Origin: Gordonia phthalatica
GTDB lineage: Bacteria > Actinomycetota > Actinomycetes > Mycobacteriales > Mycobacteriaceae
Length of the DNA stretch: 64,000 nt
Assembly: GCF_001305675.1 (NCBI RefSeq)
Contig: NZ_CP011853.1
Coordinates: 2,418,001-2,482,000, forward strand
Direction of reading: 5' to 3'
Part shown: positions 45,170-53,583 of the stretch, in pieces
Numbering within the stretch: position 1 is the first letter of the stretch
Layout: each line of letters starts with the position of its first letter
Position numbers and translations under genes: made by a program
Notes under the pieces: generated by a model
Databases searched by the model: none
What the model saw: the letters and a program-made list of their open reading frames with translations, nothing else
What the model was told of the DNA's origin: nothing

Positions 45170-46750
45170 TCATTCCTTCAGCAGGCCGCGCAACTCATCG
45201 ATCGTGTCGGCCTCGTCGGCGGGTTTCGCGTCCGCGCCGACCCGGTAACGGCGGACGCGGGCGAACCGCAGGGCTACGCCTCCGGGATACCGTGACGATC
45301 GCTGTACGCCGTCGATCGCGATCTCGACGACCGTCTCCGGCCGGACCCGCACCACGTGCGAAGCCTCCGCGCGCGAGTCGTCTGCCTGTGAATCCTCTGC
45401 AACGGCGATGGTCGGAAAGAACTCGGTCTGCCACTCGAGGAGCTCGTCGGTGAGGCCCTTGAAGGTCTTCCCCACCATGACGAACCCGCCTGGTTCACCG
45501 AATCGACCCTGCGGATCGCGGGCGCCGAGGTGCAGATTCGAGAGCTTCCCGGTCCGCCGACCCGACCCGTGTTCGACGGCGAGGACCACCAGATCGTAGG
45601 TGTACACGGGTTTCACCTTGATCCAATTGCTGCCGCGGCGGCCGGCGGCGTACGTCGATTCCAGCCCCTTGACAACGACGCCCTCGTTTCCCGTGGCGAT
45701 CGCCTCGGCGAAGAACGCGGTACCTCGATCCGCACCGTCCGGATCGACGAGAACACCGCGCACCATCCGATCGCCGACGATGTCGGCCAGGATCTCCCGA
45801 CGCAGCCTGAGCGGCTCGTCGATCAGACTCGTCCCGTCTGCGTGGAGGACATCGAAGAACTGCGGGGTCAGGGCGATCTCGTCGCGACCTGCCTCCGAAC
45901 CGAATCGGCTCATCGTCTCCTGGAACGGTCGAGCGACACCGTCGGCGTCGAACGCGAGGGCCTCACCGTCGAGCACCAGATCATCTCCGGGGAATCCTGC
46001 GACAGTCGCGACGATCTCCGGTACCCGCTCGGTGATGTCGGCGAGAGTCCGCGTGTAGACCCGGACGACGCCTCGGACGCGGTGCACCTGAATGCGTGCG
46101 CCGTCGAGCTTGACCTCGACGGATGCCGCACCGATCGCGCCGATGGCCTCCGCGACCGTCGTCGACGATGAGGCGAGCATCGGCGAGACCGGGACTCCGG
46201 GAGTGAGTCCGACCGCGGTGAGGTCGTCGCCGATCAGGGCGGCGCGGACCGTGTCACCGAGGTCTCCGGACAGCATCGCCGCCCGCCGAAAAGTGGCAGT
46301 CGGGACACCCGTGGCCTTCGCCGCCGCGTCGGTCAGCACGCCCTGCAGTGCTCCCGTCCGCATCTCGCCGGTCAAGACGCGGACCAGGTAGTCCTGTTCG
46401 TCGGCGGTGGCGCGCCCCATCAGATCCGCGAGCGCGGTGGATCGAATGCTCGCCGACCCCGGGCCGTGCGCGTCCGCCAGCGTCGCGAACGCGGCATCCA
46501 CGTCGAGGACGGTGAGGGAGGGCGTCGCTGCGGGATCCGTTCGGGCAGCCGAGGCGGTCCGCCACCCGATCCCGAGCCGTCCTCGGGAGGGGTGCCCCAG
46601 CAGCAGTCCCGTCGTCGGGACGGCCTCGTCGGGTGTCAGCGCTGCGACGAGTTCGGCGAGTCGCCGCGTCTTCTCCGTGCGCGACCGCGTGGCCGTCACG
46701 TCGGCGGCGGCGTCCACCACCGCCGTCAGTTTCGTCCTGTCCTGCGTCAC
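45170..46750 (-). CDS. ligB: ATP-dependent DNA ligase
   Basis: 526 residues. N-terminal DNA-binding domain (residues 1-180), adenylation domain with nucleophile Lys214 in EVKLDGARIQVHR, DGEALAFDADG, GNEGVVVKG and WIKVKPVY, then an OB domain with FVMVGKTFKGLTDE. Matches mycobacterial LigB, an accessory ligase to the NAD-dependent LigA. The start is GTG 46750, which gives the family N-terminus TQDRTKLTAVVDAA; the reading frame stays open far upstream but that part is antisense to another gene. Divergent from the kinase gene. Confidence 0.94.
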   Translation of the reverse strand: MTQDRTKLTAVVDAAADVTATRSRTEKTRRLAELVAALTPDEAVPTTGLLLGHPSRGRLGIGWRTASAARTDPAATPSLTVLDVDAAFATLADAHGPGSASIRSTALADLMGRATADEQDYLVRVLTGEMRTGALQGVLTDAAAKATGVPTATFRRAAMLSGDLGDTVRAALIGDDLTAVGLTPGVPVSPMLASSSTTVAEAIGAIGAASVEVKLDGARIQVHRVRGVVRVYTRTLADITERVPEIVATVAGFPGDDLVLDGEALAFDADGVARPFQETMSRFGSEAGRDEIALTPQFFDVLHADGTSLIDEPLRLRREILADIVGDRMVRGVLVDPDGADRGTAFFAEAIATGNEGVVVKGLESTYAAGRRGSNWIKVKPVYTYDLVVLAVEHGSGRRTGKLSNLHLGARDPQGRFGEPGGFVMVGKTFKGLTDELLEWQTEFFPTIAVAEDSQADDSRAEASHVVRVRPETVVEIAIDGVQRSSRYPGGVALRFARVRRYRVGADAKPADEADTIDELRGLLKE

Positions 46751-46761
46751 GTCACCGAGCT

Positions 46762-46767
46762 TAGGCT
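46762..46767 (+). promoter_or_regulatory. -10 box for a leaderless kinase transcript
   Basis: TAGGCT ending 7 bases before the GTG at 46775. A transcript would begin at or beside the start codon. Confidence 0.6.
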
Positions 46768-46774
46768 GAATCGC

Positions 46775-47701
46775 GTGAAGCGAACCGTCTCCGTTCCGCC
46801 CGGTCTGATGCGGCGCGCGACCCTCGGCGGCGAGTGGGTGGCGTGGCTCGACGATCTGCCCGCGCGATGCGCACGACTCCTGGACGAGTGGAACCTGACG
46901 CCGACCGGCGACCCGACGCACGGGTCCTGCTCCCTGGTCGTCCCGGTTCGCACCGCTGACCGCGTCGACGCCGTGTTGAAAGTCGGGTTCGACGGCGACC
47001 GGGGGTCCGAGCACGAGTCGGTGGCCCTGGCCCAATGGAACGGTGACGGCGCCGTCCGCTTGTTCCGCGCCGATCCGCGCCGTCGCGCGCTGCTGCTGGA
47101 GCGCCTGCACAGCACGGACCTGGAGTCGCTTTGGGATGTGGAGGCGTGCGAGATCATCGCAGGGTTCTACGCGCGTCTTCACCGACCGGCGTCGAACCGG
47201 TTGGCGGTTCTGCCCGACGTCGTCGGCGGATGGCTCGACGCGCTGGCGACCGACGCGGCGATCGTCCCCGTCCCGCCGCGGTTCGTCGAGCAGTCGCTGC
47301 ACGCCGGGCGCGACCTCTGCTCGGATCCGGCGTCGGTCGGCACGCTGATCCACGCTGACCTCCACTACGGAAACGTCCTCGCCGGCGACCGGGAACCGTG
47401 GCTGGTGATCGATCCCAAACCGCTGTCGGGCGATCCGCACTACGAGGTGGCTCCACTGCTGTGGAACCGGTGGGAGGAGATGGCCGGCGATGTCCGAGGG
47501 GCCCTGACCCGCCGATTCCTGACTGTCGTCGACGCCGCCGGGCTCGACGAGAAGCGCGCCCGCGACTGGGTCGTGATCCGCGTGATCCTGAACGTGCACT
47601 GGGCCGTCGAGGATGCCCGCAGAGCGCGCCGCGGACTCGACGCAGAGGAGCGCGAGTTCGTCACCCGGTCCGTCGCGATAGCGAAAGCCGTGCAGCCGTG
47701 A
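46775..47701 (+). CDS. APH(6)/streptomycin or hydroxyurea phosphotransferase-like kinase
   Basis: 308 residues of the PF04655 group. The phosphotransferase loop is LIHADLHYGNVLAG (Asp195, Asn200), followed by WLVIDPKPLSGDPHYEVAPLLWNRW (metal Asp213), which is the text of APH(6) streptomycin kinases. Intrinsic chromosomal copies in actinobacteria may phosphorylate streptomycin, hydroxyurea or a natural metabolite. GTG 46775 is chosen from the TAGGCT box 7 bases before it; the long upstream extension lies inside ligB antisense. Confidence 0.88.
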   Translation: MKRTVSVPPGLMRRATLGGEWVAWLDDLPARCARLLDEWNLTPTGDPTHGSCSLVVPVRTADRVDAVLKVGFDGDRGSEHESVALAQWNGDGAVRLFRADPRRRALLLERLHSTDLESLWDVEACEIIAGFYARLHRPASNRLAVLPDVVGGWLDALATDAAIVPVPPRFVEQSLHAGRDLCSDPASVGTLIHADLHYGNVLAGDREPWLVIDPKPLSGDPHYEVAPLLWNRWEEMAGDVRGALTRRFLTVVDAAGLDEKRARDWVVIRVILNVHWAVEDARRARRGLDAEEREFVTRSVAIAKAVQP

Positions 47702-47746
47702 CGGTTCCGCACGTCGGCCCCACCGGTGATGCCCTACCGTGGAACC

Positions 47747-48172
47747 GTGAATCCAGTCCTCGCCGCCGGAGCGGTCATCGTCGATGATGACGGACGCGTC
47801 CTGATGGTCAAGCGAGGACACGATCCGGAGAAGGGCCGCTGGTCGGTTCCCGGCGGGCACGTGGAGCCCGGAGAGTCCATCCGCGACGCCGCCGCGCGCG
47901 AGGTCCTCGAAGAGACCGGTCTCCGCGTCGAGATCGGCGACGAGATGTGGTGCACCACCATCCCGTACCGCGACGGTGAGACCTTCGAGATCCACGACTT
48001 CGCGGCCACCGTCGTCGGCGGGAGCCTCCGGGCCGGAGACGACGCCGACGAAGCGCGGTGGATGACCCGCGACGATCTCGAGCACCTGCCGATCGTGGCG
48101 ACCTTGCGCGACTACTTCCATCAGGAGGGACTGCTCTCCGTGAATCACCCTGCACCGAATCCTTCCCGGTGA
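47747..48172 (+). CDS. Nudix hydrolase
   Basis: 141 residues with a complete Nudix box GX5EX7REUXEEXGU at residues 37-59 (GGHVEPGESIRDAAAREVLE then ETGL). It hydrolyses a nucleoside diphosphate linked to another moiety; the ADP-ribose type is common for this subgroup. GTG 47747 is preceded by TACCGT at 6 bases, so a leaderless transcript is likely; ATG 47729 is an alternative. Confidence 0.9.
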   Translation: MNPVLAAGAVIVDDDGRVLMVKRGHDPEKGRWSVPGGHVEPGESIRDAAAREVLEETGLRVEIGDEMWCTTIPYRDGETFEIHDFAATVVGGSLRAGDDADEARWMTRDDLEHLPIVATLRDYFHQEGLLSVNHPAPNPSR

Positions 48173-48197
48173 TCGTCGGACCGGGTTTACTCGCTGT

Positions 48198-49655
48198 ATG
48201 ACTTCCAGAGCGCGGGCCCTCGCACCGCTCCTGGTGCTGCTGTTCGTCGCCACCGCGCTGCTTGCGGCGTGCGGCAGCAGCGGCGGCCGGGACGACGGTG
48301 TGCTGAAGGTCGGAACCGAGGGCACGTACGCGCCGTTCAGCTATCACGACCCGACCACCGGGGAGCTCACCGGCTACGACGTGGACGTCGCGAACGCCGT
48401 CGCCGAGAAGCTCGGCATGCGCGCCGAGTTCGTCGAGGCCCCGTGGGACTCACTGTTCGCCGCCCTCGGCGCCGACCGGTTCGACGTCGTCGCCAACCAG
48501 GTGACGATCACGCCCGAACGCGAAGCCAAGTACGCCATGTCGACGCCCTACGCCATCGGCGAAGGCGTGATCGTGACCCGTGCCGACGACACGTCGATCA
48601 CCTCGCTCAACGATCTCCGCGGCAAGACGTCCGCGCAATCGGCCACCAGCAACTGGACCGAAGTCGCCCGTAACGCGGGGGCGAGGGTCGAGACCGTCGA
48701 AGGTTTCTCGCAGGCCATCACCCTGCTGAAACAGGGACGCGTCGACGCCACGGTCAACGACAGCATCGCCGTCCACGCCTATCTCGCCGAGACCGGCGAC
48801 ACCTCGGTGAAGATCACCGGCAAGACCGGCGAGACCAGCGAGCAGGCCTTCGCCGCACGCAAGGGCAGTCCGCTGATCCCGAAGATCGACGACGCCCTCG
48901 ACTCGCTGCGCGCCGACGGGACCCTGACCGCGATCTCGCAGAAGTACCTGAAGGCCGACGCCAGCGGCAGCGAGTCGCAGGCTCCGCAGCAGCGGAGCAC
49001 GTGGCGGCTGATCGCCGACAACCTGTGGCCGATGGCCAAGGCGATGGTCACCGTCACCATTCCGCTCACCGCGATCAGCTTCGCGATCGGCCTGGTGATC
49101 GCCCTGGTGGTGGCCCTCGCGAGGATGGCCGAGAACGTGATCGCGTCGCGGCTCGCACGCGCTTACATCTCGATCATCCGAGGCACCCCGCTGCTGGTGC
49201 AGTTGTTCATCATCTTCTACGGGCTCCCCGAACTCGGTTTCAAGGTCCCGCCGTTGCCTGCTGCGATCGTGGCGTTCTCGCTGAACGTCGGCGGGTACGC
49301 GGCGGAGATCATCCGCAGCGCCATCATGTCGGTGCCGAAGGGGCAGAGCGAGGCCGCGCAGACCATCGGCATGGACTACGCGACCACCATGCGGCGGATC
49401 ATCCTGCCGCAGGCGGCCCGCATCGCGGTGCCGGGCTTATCGAATACGGTGATCTCGCTGGTGAAGGACACCTCGCTGGCGTCGACGATCCTGGTGACCG
49501 AGGTGTTGCGGACGGCGCAGATCGCAGCGGCGCCGACCTTCGAGTTCTTCGCGTTGTACATGACCGCGGCCGCCTACTACTGGGTGGTCTGCCTGATCCT
49601 CTCCGCGCTGCAGGGCAGACTCGAACTCCGATTGGGAAGGTTCTTGAAGGCATGA
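48198..49655 (+). CDS. Amino-acid ABC importer, fused binding protein and permease
   Basis: 485 residues joining two components. Residues 1-25 are a lipoprotein signal (LLAA-C, Cys25), 34-255 a family 3 solute-binding domain (LKVGTEGTYAPFSYHDPTTG then YDVDVANAVA), and about 260-485 a His/Glu/Gln-type permease (AYISIIRGTPLLVQLFIIFYG then EAAQTIGMDYATTMRRIILP as the EAA loop). The fold implies uptake of a polar amino acid such as glutamine or cystine. Its stop overlaps the ATPase start (ATGA). Confidence 0.93.
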   Translation: MTSRARALAPLLVLLFVATALLAACGSSGGRDDGVLKVGTEGTYAPFSYHDPTTGELTGYDVDVANAVAEKLGMRAEFVEAPWDSLFAALGADRFDVVANQVTITPEREAKYAMSTPYAIGEGVIVTRADDTSITSLNDLRGKTSAQSATSNWTEVARNAGARVETVEGFSQAITLLKQGRVDATVNDSIAVHAYLAETGDTSVKITGKTGETSEQAFAARKGSPLIPKIDDALDSLRADGTLTAISQKYLKADASGSESQAPQQRSTWRLIADNLWPMAKAMVTVTIPLTAISFAIGLVIALVVALARMAENVIASRLARAYISIIRGTPLLVQLFIIFYGLPELGFKVPPLPAAIVAFSLNVGGYAAEIIRSAIMSVPKGQSEAAQTIGMDYATTMRRIILPQAARIAVPGLSNTVISLVKDTSLASTILVTEVLRTAQIAAAPTFEFFALYMTAAAYYWVVCLILSALQGRLELRLGRFLKA

Positions 49656-50404
49656 CCGAACTCATCCACGCCACCGGTCTGCGCAAGTCGTTCGGCGCCG
49701 GCCCGGTCCTCGACGGCATCGATTTCGCCGTCGAATCGGGTTCGGTCACGGCCGTGATCGGTCCGTCCGGATCCGGGAAGACGACGCTGCTGCGGTCGCT
49801 GAACGCTCTCGACCTCCCCGACGCCGGCGTGATCCGGGTGGCCGACGAGACCGTCGACTTCGGTGGCGCGTATTCGAAAGCCGACCTCGCGCGCTACCGG
49901 AGCCAGAGCGGTTTCGTCTTCCAGAATCACAACCTCTTCCCACACAAGACGGTCATCGAGAACGTCGTCGAGGGACCGATCGTCGTGCAGAAACGGCCTG
50001 CCGACGAGGCTCGGGCCGATGCGCGGCGACTGCTGGAGAGCGTCGGGCTCGGGGATCGCGGCGACGCCTACCCGAGCGAACTCTCCGGCGGGCAGCAGCA
50101 GCGGGTCGGCATCGTGCGGGCCGTCGCGTTGAAGCCGAAGGTCCTGCTGCTCGACGAACCGACCTCGGCGCTCGACCCGGAGTTGGTCGGCGAGGTGCTG
50201 CGGGTCATCAAGGATCTCGCCGCGGAGGGGTGGACGATGGTCGTGGTGACGCACGAGATCGAGTTCGCGCGGCAGGTGTCCGATCAGGTCCTGTTCATCG
50301 ACGGCGGCGTGATCGTCGAACGGGGTGCTCCGACGGCGGTCATCGACCACCCGCAGCACGAGCGGACCACCGCCTTCCTGCGGCGCCTCACCGATCCGCT
50401 GTGA
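49652..50404 (+). CDS. Amino-acid ABC transporter ATP-binding protein
   Basis: 250-residue ATPase of the GlnQ type. Walker A GPSGSGKTT (37-45), signature LSGGQQQRVGIVRAV, Walker B VLLLDEPTSALDPELV, and VVVTHEIEFARQVSD. It powers the fused permease encoded directly upstream with 4-base overlap. The 3' end overlaps the convergent fdhD gene by 17 bases. Confidence 0.94.
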   Translation: MTELIHATGLRKSFGAGPVLDGIDFAVESGSVTAVIGPSGSGKTTLLRSLNALDLPDAGVIRVADETVDFGGAYSKADLARYRSQSGFVFQNHNLFPHKTVIENVVEGPIVVQKRPADEARADARRLLESVGLGDRGDAYPSELSGGQQQRVGIVRAVALKPKVLLLDEPTSALDPELVGEVLRVIKDLAAEGWTMVVVTHEIEFARQVSDQVLFIDGGVIVERGAPTAVIDHPQHERTTAFLRRLTDPL

Positions 50405-51233
50405 CACGCACCCGGTCGGGACGGGTGTAGATGTTCATCGACTCCCCGCGCAGGAACCCGATCAGCGTCAACCCCGATCGCTCCGCCAGCTGGGCCGCCA
50501 GCGACGACGGCGCCGACACGGCGGCCAGAATCGGAATCCCGGCCATCACCGCCTTCTGCACCAGCTCGAAGCTCGCCCGCCCCGACACCTGGAGAACGGT
50601 TCCGCGCAGCGGCAGGCGGTCGTTGTTGACGGCCCATCCGACCACCTTGTCGACGGCGTTGTGTCGTCCGACGTCCTCGCGGAGCACCAGGAGGTCGCCG
50701 GACGCCGCGTCGAACAGTGCTGCGGCGTGCAGTCCGCCGGTGGTGTCGAAGGCCCGCTGACCGGAGCGGAGTCGATCCGGCAGCTCGGTCAACAGCGCGG
50801 CCTCCACCGTCGAGTGGTCGACGGACACGTCGAACGACGACGTCGACTCCACCTCTTCGATGCTGGTGGTGCCGCACACACCGCACGCGGACGTCGTGTA
50901 GAAGTCGCGGGCACGCGCCGGATCGGGCGGCTCGACGTCCACACCCAACGTCAGGTTCAAGGTGTTGTAGGTGTTCTCGCCGTCGCCTCCGGTGGGACCG
51001 CCGCAGTGGATGCCGCTGTCGAGGTGCTCCGCGCGCGTCATGATCCCTTCGGAGACCAGGAATCCGGCGGCGAGTTCGATGTCGTTGCCGGGGGTTCGCA
51101 TGGTGACGGTGTACGGCCGACCCGAGATGCGGATCTCGAGCGGTTCCTCCACCGCGAGCACATCGGGTCGACGACGCGGCTCCTGCCCCACCGCCACCTT
51201 CGTCACCGGCCACCGCGTCGTAATCCGTCCCAC
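50388..51233 (-). CDS. fdhD: Formate dehydrogenase accessory sulfurtransferase FdhD
   Basis: 281 residues. FdhD passes sulfur from a cysteine desulfurase to the molybdenum cofactor of formate dehydrogenase. The redox-active pair is CGVC (Cys117, Cys120) in TTSACGVCGTTS, and REDVGRHNAVDKVVG is the family hallmark. GTG 51233 is 7 bases from a TACCCT box (leaderless). No formate dehydrogenase is in the window. Confidence 0.95.
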   Translation of the reverse strand: MGRITTRWPVTKVAVGQEPRRRPDVLAVEEPLEIRISGRPYTVTMRTPGNDIELAAGFLVSEGIMTRAEHLDSGIHCGGPTGGDGENTYNTLNLTLGVDVEPPDPARARDFYTTSACGVCGTTSIEEVESTSSFDVSVDHSTVEAALLTELPDRLRSGQRAFDTTGGLHAAALFDAASGDLLVLREDVGRHNAVDKVVGWAVNNDRLPLRGTVLQVSGRASFELVQKAVMAGIPILAAVSAPSSLAAQLAERSGLTLIGFLRGESMNIYTRPDRVRVTADR

Positions 51234-51240
51234 AGTCGCC

Positions 51241-51246
51241 AGGGTA
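51241..51246 (-). promoter_or_regulatory. -10 box for fdhD
   Basis: TACCCT on the minus strand, 7 bases before the GTG start of fdhD. Confidence 0.55.
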
Positions 51247-51279
51247 GATGTTCCCTTCAGACGTCGTCCCCGCAGTGGT

Positions 51280-51285
51280 TAGAGT
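51280..51285 (+). promoter_or_regulatory. -10 box for the EamA gene
   Basis: TAGAGT, 7 bases before GTG 51293, implying leaderless expression. Confidence 0.55.
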
Positions 51286-51292
51286 TCCCTTC

Positions 51293-52156
51293 GTGACCGG
51301 TCGACCTGACGCTCCCCTCCGCGTACCCGCGGGCCTGTTGGCGGTCGCCGCGATCTTCAGCGTGCAGTTCGGTAACGCGATCGTCGGCTCGATGTTCGAC
51401 CGCGTCGGACCGTTCGGCGCCGCCGCGCTCCGACTCCTCTGCGGCGCACTGATCCTCGTCGCGATCGTTCGACCCGACGTCCGTGATTGGCCGCGTCAGA
51501 CCTGGTTGAGCGTGGTGCTGCTGGGGCTCGGCCTCGGGGGCATGAATCTGTTCATCTATCTGGCGATCGACCAGATCCCCCTCGGAATCGCGGTCACGAT
51601 CGAGTTGATGGGGCCGCTCGCGGTCGCGGCCGCGGGCAGTCGTCGATTGCTCGACGGCGCCTGGGTCCTGCTCGCCGTCGTCGGCATCCTGCTGCTGGGC
51701 ACGCACAGCGGCGACGGTGCCGGCGTCACTCTGGTCGGCGCGGGCTTCGCAGCCGTCGCAGCGACCTGCTGGGCGGTGTACATCCTGGCGTCGTCGAAGC
51801 TCGGAGTTCGTGTCCCCGGGGTCGACGGCCTGGTCACCGCGATGGTGGTCGCCGCCGTGGTCATCGCACCCGTGGGCGCTTTCCAGGCCGTCCCGGCGGT
51901 GGTCGACGATCCCTCCCTGCTCGCCGCCTTCGCCGGGGTGGCGATCCTGACCTCCGCGATCCCGTACGCGTTGGAGTTCATGGCGTTGAAACGGATGTCG
52001 ACGCGCGTCTTCGGGGTGCTCTCGAGTCTCGGTCCCGCCGTCGCGGCGTTGGCCGGCCTGGTGGTTCTGGGGCAGTCGTTCGACGGCCTGCAGTTGCTCG
52101 CGATGGCGCTCGTCGTCGCAGCGAGCGCGGGCGTCGTCGCGACTGCCGGACGGTAG
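51293..52156 (+). CDS. EamA/RhtA-family exporter
   Basis: 287 residues, ten helices in two EamA repeats, closest in style to the RhtA threonine/homoserine exporter (AAIFSVQFGNAIVGSMFDRVG then MNLFIYLAIDQIPLGIAVTIE, and EFMALKRMSTRVFGVLSSLGP in repeat two). It probably exports amino acids or a related metabolite. GTG 51293 is fixed by the TAGAGT box; the in-frame ATG at 51248 would lie upstream of the transcript start. Confidence 0.88.
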   Translation: MTGRPDAPLRVPAGLLAVAAIFSVQFGNAIVGSMFDRVGPFGAAALRLLCGALILVAIVRPDVRDWPRQTWLSVVLLGLGLGGMNLFIYLAIDQIPLGIAVTIELMGPLAVAAAGSRRLLDGAWVLLAVVGILLLGTHSGDGAGVTLVGAGFAAVAATCWAVYILASSKLGVRVPGVDGLVTAMVVAAVVIAPVGAFQAVPAVVDDPSLLAAFAGVAILTSAIPYALEFMALKRMSTRVFGVLSSLGPAVAALAGLVVLGQSFDGLQLLAMALVVAASAGVVATAGR

Positions 52157-52180
52157 ACGAAGGCCGGTCGGACGCGGCGG

Positions 52181-52621
52181 TCAGCGCGGGGCGGTCCAGC
52201 GACAGACGGCACCGTTGAGCCGACGGATCAGCATGACGATCAACGGCAGTTGCACCACCAGCACCAGGATGTGCACTCCCAGGTGGTCCGGATACTCCAC
52301 CGCGGACGAGGCCATCGCGGTCCGGGGAATCAGCCCGACGAGCGCGGTGACGACCATGATCCACGCGGTGATCAACAACGCCCACGTCGCCGCCGCGCGG
52401 AGACGCGGGACGAAACCGAGCAAAGCGACGCCGAGATACATCACCAGCGGCACGACGTCGGAGAAGATGCCGAACGATCGACCGGTGAAATCCTCGTGGT
52501 TGTGAACGAGTGCACCAGCCAGGGCGATGAGCGCCAGGACGAGCACCACTGCATCACTGCGAACCGTCGCTTCCAGGACCGCAGACTTCGGGGCGGTCGC
52601 AGTCCGTGTTCGCAATGCCAC
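52181..52621 (-). CDS. Hypothetical membrane protein, four helices
   Basis: 146 residues from GTG 52621. Four hydrophobic segments: VVLVLALIALAGALVH, VVPLVMYLGVALLGFVP, TWALLITAWIMVVTALVGLI and HILVLVVQLPLIVMLIRRL. An in-frame GTG at 52723 would add 34 residues, but that stretch has unusually weak third-position GC and is very arginine-rich, so I prefer the shorter form. No family recognised. Confidence 0.65.
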   Translation of the reverse strand: MALRTRTATAPKSAVLEATVRSDAVVLVLALIALAGALVHNHEDFTGRSFGIFSDVVPLVMYLGVALLGFVPRLRAAATWALLITAWIMVVTALVGLIPRTAMASSAVEYPDHLGVHILVLVVQLPLIVMLIRRLNGAVCRWTAPR

Positions 52622-52833
52622 CGATCGTCGCCCTTCATCGTTCGCAGAGCGTCCCCCGGGCCGTCCGGCCCGCTCCCGCGTGGCGCGATGCCGACCCGTC
52701 GAAAGGTCGTATTCACTGCGCACACTTCACCTAATCGTAAGGCCCGGCATCAGCACTAGGGACCAAAGTACGTACGCGACAATCGATTCGGACCGTTTGA
52801 ATTCTTTGCCCGATTCCTCGTCGGTATTCTCGC

Positions 52834-53511
52834 TCACTCCACCGGCTGCCCGGACGATACCGAGCGTCCACGTGCACGCAGGAGACCGGCGACGATCAGC
52901 CCCTGACCGAGGGTGTAGGTCGCCATCACCGCCGGACCGAACCAGCCGGGAGTCGCATCGGGCAGAAACAGTCGGAAGGCGAGCAGCGAGTCGCTGGCGA
53001 GGAAGAAGGCGCCACCGACCGCCACCACCGGACCGCAGCGGGCAGACGTCGCCGCCGTCCCGGCCAACACCAAGCCGTAAACCGCGACCGCGGGCAACAG
53101 TGCGCCGGTGTGCGGACCCAGCACGACCAGCATCGCGATCCACCACCCGAGGTACCCGAGGCTCCACCTCGGCATCCGCCGTTCGGGAGCCAACCGGGTG
53201 AACAGGATGATGTAGGCCAGGTGCGCGACGCCGAAGAAGCCCAACATCAGCGGCAGTACCGAATCACCGTCCACCACCACTCCGACGCCGTCGCCGAGCC
53301 AGGAGAAGAACACCGCGGCGAGCAGTGTGGCGACCGCGGCAACGCTGCGCACCCGATCGGCAAGCAGCACCACCGGCAGGGCCAGCAGCGGCATCAGCAG
53401 GAGTTTCGTCGGCGCTGCGACGTCACTCTCCACCGCGAGCAGCACGAAGTGCGCAACGGCGACCACGACGTACGGCACCCACGCGATCACGGACCGCCGA
53501 CGAGAACTCAT
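52834..53511 (-). CDS. YhhN-family membrane protein (lysoplasmalogenase-like)
   Basis: 225 residues with seven or eight helices, matching YhhN/TMEM86 (PF07947): FFSWLGDGVGVV and SDSLLAFRLF hold the two conserved acidic positions. Animal relatives cleave lysoplasmalogens. Bacterial activity is less certain. It ends the block before the IS30 element. Confidence 0.85.
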   Translation of the reverse strand: MSSRRRSVIAWVPYVVVAVAHFVLLAVESDVAAPTKLLLMPLLALPVVLLADRVRSVAAVATLLAAVFFSWLGDGVGVVVDGDSVLPLMLGFFGVAHLAYIILFTRLAPERRMPRWSLGYLGWWIAMLVVLGPHTGALLPAVAVYGLVLAGTAATSARCGPVVAVGGAFFLASDSLLAFRLFLPDATPGWFGPAVMATYTLGQGLIVAGLLRARGRSVSSGQPVE

Positions 53512-53558
53512 GCCGACACCTTATCGACCGCGAATAACGCAATGCGAATTATGTCCTC

Positions 53559-53583
53559 GGCGGTGTCAACTCGTCGAAGCAAC
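53559..53583 (+). repeat. IS30 left terminal inverted repeat
   Basis: Starts GGCGGTGTCA and ends GCAAC. It matches the right repeat in 21 of 25 positions. The transposase stop codon lies inside it. The three bases before it (CTC at 53556-53558) repeat after the right end. Confidence 0.85.

Noticed and set aside
46751..48325. Long N-terminal extension of ligB on the minus strand
   Set aside because: It is antisense to the kinase and Nudix genes and lies before the family N-terminus; GTG 46750 gives the correct ligase start.
52727..53167. 146-codon minus-strand frame overlapping the YhhN gene
   Set aside because: It is in another frame of the YhhN gene, which has a clear membrane-protein pattern; the alternative has arginine/glycine-rich shadow text.
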